From: Pseudomonas sp. BGI-2
Lineage (GTDB): Bacteria > Pseudomonadota > Gammaproteobacteria > Pseudomonadales > Pseudomonadaceae
Reading direction: 5' to 3'
Assembly: GCF_004310295.1 (NCBI RefSeq)
Contig: NZ_SISB01000009.1
Coordinates: 62,001 to 126,000 of the forward strand
Length of the DNA: 64,000 nucleotides
In this document: piece by piece, positions 32,069 through 39,797 of the stretch
Position numbering within the stretch: position 1 is the stretch's first letter
Layout of the letters: each line of letters starts with the position of its first letter
Notes under the pieces: model-generated
The model's input: only the letters and a program-made list of their open reading frames with translations
The model's database searches: none
Told to the model about the DNA's origin: nothing
Position numbers and translations under genes: made by a program

Positions 32069-33048
32069 CTACGTTCTGGAGTCTGTACGTCACAGTCCTC
32101 AGTCTCGGCACCATCTTCGCCCTGACCTGGCTGCTGCTGTCTACCCGCAAGGGCCAGCGCGCCGAGCAGACAGAGGAAACGGTTGGCCACTCCTTCGACG
32201 GGATCGAGGAGTACGACAACCCCCTGCCGAAATGGTGGTTCATGCTGTTCGTGGGCACCATCATCTTCGCCCTGGGCTACCTGGTGCTGTACCCGGGCCT
32301 GGGCAACTGGAAAGGCCTGCTGCCGGGTTACAACTACCTGGATAACGAAAAGCAGACCGCGTTCGCCAACGGCCAGACCGGCTGGACCGGCGTTCACGAG
32401 TGGGAAAAGGAAATGGCCAAGTCGGACGCGAAGTTCGGTCCGATCTTCGCCAAGTTCGCTTCCATGCCGATTGAAGAAGTCGCCAAGGACCCGCAAGCCC
32501 TGAAGATGGGTGGCCGCCTGTTCGCCTCCAACTGCTCGGTCTGCCACGGCTCCGACGCCAAAGGCGCTTATGGCTTCCCGAACCTGACCGACGCCGACTG
32601 GCGCTGGGGCGGTGAAGCGGAAACCATCAAGACCACCATCATGGGCGGCCGTCACGCGGTCATGCCGGCGTGGGCTGACGTGATCGGCGAGCAAGGCGTT
32701 GCGGACGTTGCTTCGTTCGTGCTGACCAACCTCGACGGCCGCAAAATGCCGGAAGGCACCAAGGCCGATCCGGTTGCCGGCCAGAAGCTGTTTGCCGCCA
32801 ACTGTGCGGTGTGCCACGGCCCGGCAGGCAAAGGTACGCCAGCGATGGGCGCCCCCGACCTGACCCACCCGGCCGGGTTCATCTACGGTTCGAGCTTCGC
32901 TCAACTGCAGCAGACCATCCGTTACGGCCGTCAGGGCCAGATGCCTGCGCAAGAACAGCTGCAAGGCAACGACAAGGTTCACCTGTTGGCCGCTTACGTC
33001 TACAGCCTGTCTCACGGTGAGAAAGCGCCGGTGGCGGACGCCCAGTAA
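32065..33048 (+). CDS. ccoP: cbb3-type cytochrome c oxidase subunit III, di-haem (set 1)
   Basis: A 327-residue di-haem subunit with two N-terminal membrane helices and haem motifs CSVCH and CAVCH. Compared with set 2 it has an extra segment, [16 protein letters not shown], just after the second helix at about residues 91-106. AGGAG precedes the ATG. A strong terminator follows, so the set 1 operon ends here and does not read into the toxin-antitoxin genes. Confidence 0.96.
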   Translation: MTTFWSLYVTVLSLGTIFALTWLLLSTRKGQRAEQTEETVGHSFDGIEEYDNPLPKWWFMLFVGTIIFALGYLVLYPGLGNWKGLLPGYNYLDNEKQTAFANGQTGWTGVHEWEKEMAKSDAKFGPIFAKFASMPIEEVAKDPQALKMGGRLFASNCSVCHGSDAKGAYGFPNLTDADWRWGGEAETIKTTIMGGRHAVMPAWADVIGEQGVADVASFVLTNLDGRKMPEGTKADPVAGQKLFAANCAVCHGPAGKGTPAMGAPDLTHPAGFIYGSSFAQLQQTIRYGRQGQMPAQEQLQGNDKVHLLAAYVYSLSHGEKAPVADAQ

Positions 33049-33067
33049 GGCAAACGCTTGATGCAAC

Positions 33068-33111
33068 AAAAAACGGCCCCGCCAATGTGAATTGGCGGGG
33101 CCGTTTTTTTT
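33068..33111. terminator. Strong terminator after ccoP1
   Basis: A 14-bp perfect stem (33073-33086 with 33091-33104) is flanked by A-run and an eight-T run, 20 bases after the stop codon. Confidence 0.92.
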
Positions 33112-33223
33112 GCCCCTCAAGTCCGGCCCCAGCGACCAGCGGTAGCGACGCTTACCCCTTCGTGGTTGCGATCCGGCCCGCCTGGTAGTAACGTTTCTAC
33201 AAAGTACTTCAGGAGGGGCAACC

Positions 33224-33481
33224 ATGATGGCCATCACCACCATTTCCAGTCGTGAATTCAACCAGGACACAAGTAGTGCCAAAAAAGCCACGCGTCAGGG
33301 TCCGGTAATTATCACCGACCGTGGCAAGCCGGCCCATGTACTGCTAAGCATTGAGGACTACCAAAATCTCACCGGCAGCAACGTCAACATCGTCGATCTA
33401 TTGGTGATGCCGGAAGCGGCAGATATCGAGCTCGAAACCGAGCGCGCCGTGATCACTCATCGACCCGTGGACCTGTCCTGA
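33224..33481 (+). CDS. Antitoxin, Phd/YefM family
   Basis: An 85-residue protein starting ITTISSREFNQDTSSAKKA, the Phd/YefM N-terminal DNA-binding pattern, followed by GPVIITDRGKPAHVLLSIEDY. The C-terminal half is acidic and should wrap the toxin. Phd-type antitoxins neutralise the toxin and repress their own operon. ATG codons at 33224 and 33227 are both possible; AGGAGG at 33211-33216 serves either. Its TGA overlaps the toxin ATG by one base. Confidence 0.92.
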   Translation: MMAITTISSREFNQDTSSAKKATRQGPVIITDRGKPAHVLLSIEDYQNLTGSNVNIVDLLVMPEAADIELETERAVITHRPVDLS

Positions 33482-33891
33482 TGTTTCTACTCGACACCAA
33501 TGTGATTTCTGAACTACGCAAACCCCGGGCGGACGCAAACGTCGTCGCCTGGGCCAAAAGTGTCATCGCGCCACGTATGTTTATTTCCGCCATTACCCTA
33601 AAGGAGCTGGAGGCCGGTGTTCTGCGAATGGAGCGTCGTGACCCCGCGCAGGGAAAGGTTTTGCGTACCTGGCTGAAGCGACATGTCATGCCAGCCTTTG
33701 ATGCCAGAATCTTGCCGGTCGACGCCGCCGTGGCTCTGCGCTGTGCCGGTTTGCATGTTCCAGGCAGCGCAAATGAAAGCGACGCCCTGATTGCAGCGAC
33801 TGCCCTGGTTCATGGTCTGACGGTGGTCACTCGCAATATCGGCGACTTTCAATCCAGCGGCGTTGCCTTGATCAATCCATGGGCCGATTGA
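33481..33891 (+). CDS. PIN-domain toxin (VapC/FitB-like ribonuclease)
   Basis: A 136-residue PIN nuclease. Metal-binding acidic residues are in MFLLDTNVISELRKP (Asp5), TLKELEAGV (Glu) and ESDALIAATA (Asp), with a final NIGDF near the C terminus. PIN toxins usually cleave tRNA or rRNA when free of antitoxin. It is translationally coupled to the Phd antitoxin. The pair is inserted between ccoP1 and ccoG, which adjoin each other in P. aeruginosa. No terminator or REP was seen after it. Confidence 0.92.
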   Translation: MFLLDTNVISELRKPRADANVVAWAKSVIAPRMFISAITLKELEAGVLRMERRDPAQGKVLRTWLKRHVMPAFDARILPVDAAVALRCAGLHVPGSANESDALIAATALVHGLTVVTRNIGDFQSSGVALINPWAD

Positions 33892-33932
33892 AACGTAGGC
33901 ACTCGTAAAACCGTCCATAATTCACAAGTCAA

Positions 33933-33971
33933 TTGATTCAAGTCATTACACCGTCAGTTGATTTCAACCAA
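33933..33971 (+). promoter_or_regulatory. Two degenerate Anr-like boxes before ccoG
   Basis: TTGATTCAAGTCAT (33933-33946) and TTGATTTCAACCAA (33958-33971) each differ from TTGAT-N4-A/GTCAA at one position. They lie 162 and 137 bases before the ccoG ATG, between the toxin gene and ccoG. Suggestive only. Confidence 0.35.
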
Positions 33972-34094
33972 CGTGACCAAAGGTCGCACCCTTGAGCTAG
34001 AGCGACAGGCGTATCATTGCGCCACTGCAACACCTCTTTTTGACCGCGGTCGGCATGTACTGACCGAGGCGTTTTTCCACTGCCGTGGGATGCA

Positions 34095-35513
34095 ATGATG
34101 AGCAATCAGATTCCGGTACACGACGTCACTCCGCCTGCCAAGAACGCGAACAACAGCGTCGACCTCTACGCCTCACGAGAAAAGATCTACACCCGCACCT
34201 TCACCGGCTTGTTCCGTAACCTGCGGATGATGGGCGGTGCCGGGTTGTTTCTGCTGTATTTCGGTACGGTCTGGCTGAACTGGGGTGGTCATCAGGCCGT
34301 CTGGTGGAACCTGCCGGAGCGCAAATTCTTTATTTTTGGCGCAACCTTCTGGCCTCAGGACTTCATCCTGCTCTCAGGCATTTTGATCGTCAGCGCCTTC
34401 GGCCTGTTCTTCATTACCGTGTACGCCGGTCGTGTGTGGTGCGGTTATACCTGCCCGCAGAGCGTCTGGACGTGGATTTACATGTGGTGCGAAAAGGTCA
34501 CCGAAGGCGACCGCAACCAGCGCATCAAGCTCGACAAGGCGCCAATGAGCGCCAACAAATTCCTGCGCAAATTCAGCAAACACACGATGTGGCTGTTGAT
34601 CGGCTTCGTCACCGGCATGACCTTCGTCGGTTACTTCTCGCCCATTCGTGAACTGACGATCGATTTTTTCACCGGCGAAGCAGATGGCTGGTCGTATTTC
34701 TGGGTCGGTTTCTTCACCCTGGCCACCTACGGCAACGCCGGCTGGTTGCGCGAGCAAGTGTGCATTTACATGTGCCCGTATGCGCGGTTCCAGAGCGTGA
34801 TGTTCGACAAGGACACGCTGATCGTTTCCTACGATCCGCGCCGTGGCGAGAGCCGCGGCCCGCGCAAGAAAGGCATCGACTACAAGGCCCAGGGCCTGGG
34901 CGACTGCATCGATTGCACCATGTGCGTCCAGGTCTGCCCGACCGGTATCGACATTCGCGACGGTCTGCAGATCGAATGCATCGGCTGCGCGGCATGTATC
35001 GATGCCTGCGACAGCATCATGGACAAGATGGACTACCCACGCGGCCTGATCAGCTACACCACCGAACACAACCTGTCCGGGCAAAAAACCCATAAACTGC
35101 GCCCGCGCCTGATCGGCTATGCCCTGGTGCTGCTGGCCATGATGGGATTGCTGGCGGGCGCGTTCTTCATGCGTTCGCTGGTCGGTTTCGACGTCAGCAA
35201 GGACCGTGTGCTGTACCGCGAGAACGCTGAAGGCCGAATCGAGAACGTCTACAGCCTGAAGATCATGAACAAAGACCAGCGCGACCATACCTATGTGCTG
35301 GAAGCCTCTGGTTTGCCGGACCTGAAGCTGCAAGGCAAGCGCGAAATCAAAGTCGCCGCCGGGGAGATTTTCAGCCAGCCGGTCGAACTGTCGATCGCAC
35401 CGGAAAAACTGCCGTCGAGCACCAACGAGGTGAAATTCATCCTCAAGGATGCCGACGACGACAGCGTCCACGTTGAAGCCAAGAGCCGATTTATCGGCCC
35501 ACAAATTCGTTGA
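34095..35513 (+). CDS. ccoG: Cytochrome c oxidase accessory protein CcoG (FixG/RdxA)
   Basis: A 472-residue membrane iron-sulfur protein, shown in other bacteria to reduce Cu(II) for cbb3 oxidase assembly. Several membrane helices precede the cluster motifs CIDCTMCVQVCPTG and CIGCAACIDACD near residues 270-310. A further cysteine motif CGYTCPQS and a C-terminal periplasmic IgG-like domain after LLAMMGLLAGAFFM complete the family layout. ATG codons at 34095 and 34098 are both possible. It is the first gene of ccoGHIS. Confidence 0.95.
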   Translation: MMSNQIPVHDVTPPAKNANNSVDLYASREKIYTRTFTGLFRNLRMMGGAGLFLLYFGTVWLNWGGHQAVWWNLPERKFFIFGATFWPQDFILLSGILIVSAFGLFFITVYAGRVWCGYTCPQSVWTWIYMWCEKVTEGDRNQRIKLDKAPMSANKFLRKFSKHTMWLLIGFVTGMTFVGYFSPIRELTIDFFTGEADGWSYFWVGFFTLATYGNAGWLREQVCIYMCPYARFQSVMFDKDTLIVSYDPRRGESRGPRKKGIDYKAQGLGDCIDCTMCVQVCPTGIDIRDGLQIECIGCAACIDACDSIMDKMDYPRGLISYTTEHNLSGQKTHKLRPRLIGYALVLLAMMGLLAGAFFMRSLVGFDVSKDRVLYRENAEGRIENVYSLKIMNKDQRDHTYVLEASGLPDLKLQGKREIKVAAGEIFSQPVELSIAPEKLPSSTNEVKFILKDADDDSVHVEAKSRFIGPQIR

Positions 35514-35524
35514 GAGAAGTGATC

Positions 35525-36064
35525 ATGCCCGCAGCAAACGCCGCAAGCCCTTGGTACAAGCATCTTTGGCCGTGGATCATCATCGCCATCCTGGCCTGTT
35601 CCGTGACCCTGACGTTGTCCATGGTGACGATCGCGGTGAACAACCCGGATAACCTGGTCAACGACAACTACTACGAGGCCGGCAAAGGCATCAACCGCTC
35701 CCTCGACCGCGAGCTGCTGGCCCAGACCCTGCTGCTGCGGGCCAGCGTTCACCTGGATGACGTGACCGGTGAAGTCGATCTGCGCCTGAGCGGCAACAGC
35801 CAACCAAAAACCCTTGAGCTGAACCTTATTTCACCGACCCAGCCGGAGAAGGATCGCAAAATCAGCCTCGCCCGCAGCGAAACCGAACAGGGCCGCTACA
35901 TCGGTCAGTTGAGCGACAAGGTTGAAGGCCGTCGTTTTGTCGAATTGCTAGGCACACAGGACGACCACATCTGGCGCATGTTCGAAGAAGAACTGGTCAG
36001 CCATGACAAGGACCTGCTGCTGGGTGATGAACCGCTGCAAGGCGCGGAAGACCTGAAGAAGTAA
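35525..36064 (+). CDS. ccoH: cbb3 oxidase assembly protein CcoH (FixH family)
   Basis: A 179-residue single-span membrane protein (WPWIIIAILACSVTLTLSMV) with a periplasmic domain bearing NYYEAGKGINRSLDRE, a FixH hallmark. It is needed for oxidase assembly or stability. I choose the ATG at 35525, 11 bases after the ccoG stop. It is separated from ccoI by an inverted repeat, although the three genes are normally one operon. Confidence 0.92.
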   Translation: MPAANAASPWYKHLWPWIIIAILACSVTLTLSMVTIAVNNPDNLVNDNYYEAGKGINRSLDRELLAQTLLLRASVHLDDVTGEVDLRLSGNSQPKTLELNLISPTQPEKDRKISLARSETEQGRYIGQLSDKVEGRRFVELLGTQDDHIWRMFEEELVSHDKDLLLGDEPLQGAEDLKK

Positions 36065-36074
36065 CAACCAGCAA

Positions 36075-36197
36075 TGTGGCGAGGGGATTTATCCCCGTTC
36101 GGCTGCGAAGCAGTCGTGAAACCTGTTAGCAAAATATGACTGGAAGAATGCAGGGGGCCGCTTCGCAGCCCAACGGGGATAAATCCCCTCGCCACAG
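36075..36197. repeat. Long inverted repeat inside the ccoGHIS operon
   Basis: Arms at 36075-36111 and about 36161-36197 belong to the same family as the element at 16358-16490 (gaggggatttatccccgtt..ggctgcgaagc). It fills the ccoH-ccoI gap and could form a long RNA hairpin in the operon transcript. Confidence 0.88.
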
Positions 36198-36238
36198 AAC
36201 CTGGCCCGGTTTTAACAATTGTTTTCATGGCCACTTAG

Positions 36239-38689
36239 ATGACCACTCAACTGCCCTGCTACCACTGCGCCCTGCCCGTCCCGGCCGGCAGCCGCTTCAC
36301 CGCCGCCGTCCTCGGTGAAACCCGCGAGTTCTGCTGCCCGGGTTGCCAGGCCGTGGCTGAAGCGATCGTGGCCGGTGGGCTGGAAAGCTACTACCAGCAT
36401 CGCAGCGAGTCATCGGCCAACCCCGAAGCCTTGCCAGTGCAGTTGGTGGATGAGTTGGCGCTCTACGACCGCGCCGACGTGCAAAAGCCCTTCGTGCGCC
36501 ACGACGGTGAACTCGCCGAAACCACTCTGTTGATGGAAGGCATCAGCTGCGCCGCCTGCGGCTGGTTGATCGAGAAACACCTGCGCGCCTTGCCGGCGGT
36601 GGCCGAGGCACGGTTGAACCTGTCCAACCATCGCCTTCACGTGCGTTGGGCCGACGCGCAATTGCCGTTGAGCCAGGTCCTCAGCGAATTGCGCCACATC
36701 GGTTACGCCGCGCACCCGTATCAAGCAGACCGCGCCAGTGAACAACTGGCCAGCGAAAACCGTCTGGCCTTGCGCCAACTCGGTGTCGCCGGGCTGCTGT
36801 GGTTCCAGGCGATGATGGCGACCATGGCCACCTGGCCGGAATTCAACATCGACTTGAGCCCCGAGTTGCACACCATCCTGCGCTGGGTCGCGCTGTTCCT
36901 CACCACGCCGATCGTGTTTTACAGCTGCGCGCCGTTCTTCAAAGGGGCGATGCGCGATTTGCGTACACGCCACCTGACCATGGATGTGTCGGTGTCATTG
37001 GCGATCGGCAGTGCCTACATCGCCGGGATCTGGACCTCGATCACCGGGGTCGGCGAGTTGTATTTCGATGCGGTGGGAATGTTTGCGCTTTTCCTGCTGG
37101 CCGGGCGTTATCTGGAACGTCGCGCCCGGGAGCGCACCGCCGCCGCTACCGCACAGCTTGTAAACCTGTTGCCTGCTTCGTGCCTGCGCCTGAGTGCCAA
37201 CGGCCAGAGCGAGCGGATCCTGCTCAATGAACTGCGCGTCGGCGATCAGGTGCTGGTGCATCCGGGCGCGATCCTGCCGGCCGACGGCAAGATCCTCGAT
37301 GGCCAGTCGAGCATCGACGAATCGCTGCTGACCGGCGAGTACCTGCCACAGCCGCGCGCACAGGGCGATGCGGTCACCGCCGGCACCCTGAACGTGGAAG
37401 GCGCGTTGACCGTGGAAGTGCTGGCACTGGGTCAGGACACGCGGCTTTCAGCCATCGTCCGTCTGCTGGACCGCGCCCAGGCCGAGAAGCCGCGACTGGC
37501 TGAAATCGCCGACCGCGCCGCGCAATGGTTCCTGTTGCTCACGCTGATCGCATCCGCCTGCATCGGCCTGCTGTGGTGGGAACTGGATTCATCACGAGCC
37601 TTCTGGATTGTCCTGGCGATGCTCGTTGCAACGTGCCCGTGCGCCTTGTCGCTGGCCACGCCCACCGCCCTCACCGCCGCCACCGGCACGCTGCACAAAC
37701 TCGGCTTGCTGCTGACGCGCGGTCATGTGCTGGAAGGCCTGAACCAGATCGACACGGTGATATTCGACAAGACCGGCACGTTGACGGAAGGTCGCCTGGC
37801 CTTGCGTTCGATCCGCCCTCTCGGCGCGCTCGATAGCGATCAATGCCTGAGCCTGGCCGCAGCCCTGGAAAACCGCTCCGAACACCCGATCGCTCGCGCA
37901 TTTGGCCGAGCGCCACTGGCGGCCGAAGAAGTTCTCAGCATGCCGGGGCTTGGTCTTGAAGGTCTGGTCGGCACGCAACGCTTGCGTATCGGCCAGCCGG
38001 GTTTTGTCTGCGAACTCAGTGGCGCTGCTGTACCGGTGATGCCCGACGAAGCGGGCCAATGGTTGCTGCTCGGCAACAGCCAGAGCCCGCTCGCGTGGTT
38101 CGTCCTCGATGACCGTTTGCGCGCCGATGCCCCGGCGCTATTGGAAGCTTGCAAGGCGCGCGGCTGGCGCACATTGCTGTTGTCGGGCGATACCTCGCCG
38201 ATGGTCGCCAGCGTGGCCGCCGAACTGGGCATCGACGAAGCCCGGGGCGGTTTGCGTCCGGACGATAAATTGCAGGTCCTGCAACAGCTGCACAAGGAAG
38301 GCCGCAAGGTGTTGATGCTCGGTGACGGGGTCAACGACGTGCCGGTGCTGGCCGCCGCCGACATCAGCGTGGCGATGGGTTCGGCCACCGATCTGGCGAA
38401 AACCAGTGCCGATGCGGTGTTGCTGTCGAACCGTCTCGACGCGCTGGTGCAAGCCTTCAGCCTGGCACGGCGCACCCGTCGGGTAATCATCGAGAACCTG
38501 CTGTGGGCCGGGCTGTACAATGGCCTCATGTTGCCGTTCGCCGCCCTCGGCTGGATCACGCCGGTATGGGCCGCGGTCGGCATGTCCATCAGTTCGTTGA
38601 CCGTGGTGCTGAACGCCCTGCGCCTGACTCGCCTACCGAGCGCGCCTGCCGCCCGCACCACGCCAGAAACCCGCCCGCTGCCGGCCTGA
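36239..38689 (+). CDS. ccoI: Copper-exporting P1B-type ATPase for cbb3 assembly (FixI/CtpA)
   Basis: An 816-residue P-type ATPase that exports Cu(I) slowly for insertion into the CuB site. The N terminus has an extra cysteine region (CYHCALP and CCPGCQ), then a heavy-metal domain with ISCAACGW. Later come the membrane metal site CPC in ATCPCALSLATP, the phosphorylation motif DKTGTLTEG, the TGE actuator motif LLTGEYLPQ, the HP motif SEHPIA and the hinge GDGVNDVPVL. The ATG follows the inverted repeat closely without a strong ribosome binding site. Confidence 0.95.
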   Translation: MTTQLPCYHCALPVPAGSRFTAAVLGETREFCCPGCQAVAEAIVAGGLESYYQHRSESSANPEALPVQLVDELALYDRADVQKPFVRHDGELAETTLLMEGISCAACGWLIEKHLRALPAVAEARLNLSNHRLHVRWADAQLPLSQVLSELRHIGYAAHPYQADRASEQLASENRLALRQLGVAGLLWFQAMMATMATWPEFNIDLSPELHTILRWVALFLTTPIVFYSCAPFFKGAMRDLRTRHLTMDVSVSLAIGSAYIAGIWTSITGVGELYFDAVGMFALFLLAGRYLERRARERTAAATAQLVNLLPASCLRLSANGQSERILLNELRVGDQVLVHPGAILPADGKILDGQSSIDESLLTGEYLPQPRAQGDAVTAGTLNVEGALTVEVLALGQDTRLSAIVRLLDRAQAEKPRLAEIADRAAQWFLLLTLIASACIGLLWWELDSSRAFWIVLAMLVATCPCALSLATPTALTAATGTLHKLGLLLTRGHVLEGLNQIDTVIFDKTGTLTEGRLALRSIRPLGALDSDQCLSLAAALENRSEHPIARAFGRAPLAAEEVLSMPGLGLEGLVGTQRLRIGQPGFVCELSGAAVPVMPDEAGQWLLLGNSQSPLAWFVLDDRLRADAPALLEACKARGWRTLLLSGDTSPMVASVAAELGIDEARGGLRPDDKLQVLQQLHKEGRKVLMLGDGVNDVPVLAAADISVAMGSATDLAKTSADAVLLSNRLDALVQAFSLARRTRRVIIENLLWAGLYNGLMLPFAALGWITPVWAAVGMSISSLTVVLNALRLTRLPSAPAARTTPETRPLPA

Positions 38690-38711
38690 GCCGCGCGGGC
38701 ATGGAGTCCAG

Positions 38712-38930
38712 ATGCCAGCTCTCTACGTGATGATCCCGGCCGCGCTGCTGATCGTGGCCATCGCCATTTACATCTTCTTCTGGGCCGTCGACAGCGGTCA
38801 GTACGACGACCTCGACGGCCCGGCCCACAGCATTCTGTTCGACGACCAGGACCCTAACCACAAGGCGGCCGTCGACGAGGCCAGCGGCCATCCGGCCAAA
38901 CCGGACGACAAGGCACCGCCTCATGCTTGA
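38712..38930 (+). CDS. ccoS: cbb3 oxidase maturation protein CcoS
   Basis: A 72-residue single-span protein (MIPAALLIVAIAIYIFFWAV followed by DSGQYDDLDGPAH), the CcoS/FixS hallmark. It is required for insertion of the redox cofactors into CcoN. GGAG precedes the ATG. Its end overlaps the next gene by 8 bases. Confidence 0.95.
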   Translation: MPALYVMIPAALLIVAIAIYIFFWAVDSGQYDDLDGPAHSILFDDQDPNHKAAVDEASGHPAKPDDKAPPHA

Positions 38931-39606
38931 GTTGGCGCCACTGCTGGTGTCTGCGGTGATTCTCGGCCTGCTCGGTGGCGGGCATTGCCTGGGCATGTGC
39001 GGCGGCTTGATGGGCGCGCTGACCCTGGCGATTCCCAAGGAACAACGCAGCCGACGCTTTCGACTGCTGCTGGCCTACAACCTGGGGCGAGTTCTCAGCT
39101 ATGCAACGGCCGGCCTGCTGATCGGCCTGGCGGGTTGGGCAGTGGCCAATAGCCCGGCGGCGATGTTCATGCGCGTCATCGCCGGATTGCTGTTGGTCGC
39201 CATGGGCTTGTACCTCGCCGGTTGGTGGAGCGGCCTGACCCGCATCGAAAGCCTCGGTCGCGGCCTTTGGCGGCATATCCAGCCGGTTGCCAACAAACTG
39301 CTGCCGGTGTCGAGCCTGCCCCGCGCGTTGCTGCTGGGCGCGCTGTGGGGATGGCTGCCGTGCGGGTTGGTTTACAGCACGTTGCTGTGGGCGGCGAGCC
39401 AGGGCAATGCGCTGGACAGTGCGCTGCTGATGCTCGCGTTCGGGCTCGGCACCTGGCCGGTGCTGCTGGCCACCGGACTGGCGGCGGAGCGCGTCACGGC
39501 GTTGTTGCGCAAACGTGGTGTGCGCATGACGGGCGGGTTGCTGGTGATGCTGTTCGGTATCTGGACATTGCCGGGGCCGCATCAGCATTGGCTCATGGGG
39601 CATTAG
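38923..39606 (+). CDS. Membrane protein with DsbD/TauE-SafE-like fold, downstream of ccoS
   Basis: A 227-residue protein with about six hydrophobic segments. GGGHCLGMCGGLMG near residue 20 and GWLPCGLVYSTLL near residue 145 place one Cys pair and one Cys-Pro motif in membrane segments, the pattern of the DsbD-like transmembrane family often labelled sulfite exporter TauE/SafE. Such proteins are common beside ccoGHIS and may move reducing power or metal across the membrane for oxidase maturation. It overlaps ccoS by 8 bases, so it is surely in the operon. Sulfite export is unlikely here; the exact role is unknown. Confidence 0.88.
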   Translation: MLELAPLLVSAVILGLLGGGHCLGMCGGLMGALTLAIPKEQRSRRFRLLLAYNLGRVLSYATAGLLIGLAGWAVANSPAAMFMRVIAGLLLVAMGLYLAGWWSGLTRIESLGRGLWRHIQPVANKLLPVSSLPRALLLGALWGWLPCGLVYSTLLWAASQGNALDSALLMLAFGLGTWPVLLATGLAAERVTALLRKRGVRMTGGLLVMLFGIWTLPGPHQHWLMGH

Positions 39607-39620
39607 ATCGGCGGGGCGCC

Positions 39621-39688
39621 CTTCGCGGGCAAGCCTCGCTCCTACAAGGGATCGCAAACTTCTGTAGGAGCGAGGCTTGCCCGCGAAG
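39621..39688. repeat. REP inverted pair (taggagcgaggcttgcccgcgaa type)
   Basis: Perfect 26-bp arms 39621-39646 and 39663-39688, between the ccoS operon end and the hemN promoter. Confidence 0.9.
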
Positions 39689-39719
39689 AGGCCCTCACTG
39701 ACAACACAAATCCTGACCG

Positions 39720-39761
39720 TTGATGCAAATCAAGATGCCCCAGCGTCGCACCCCATAGACT
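39720..39761 (+). promoter_or_regulatory. Anr-dependent promoter of hemN
   Basis: TTGATGCAAATCAA (39720-39733) is a perfect FNR/Anr box. CATAGACT at 39754-39761 fits a -10 whose start site, near 39768, would put the box centre at about -41, the class II activator position. The hemN ATG is 78 bases from the box start. Confidence 0.8.
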
Positions 39762-39797
39762 TGCAAACACTGCCAGCCTATCCGGGGGAATGCCCGC

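Noticed and set aside
34095..39606. Horizontal island carrying ccoGHIS
   Set aside because: Base composition matches neighbours and the order agrees with other Pseudomonas; only the toxin-antitoxin pair and the repeat look added.
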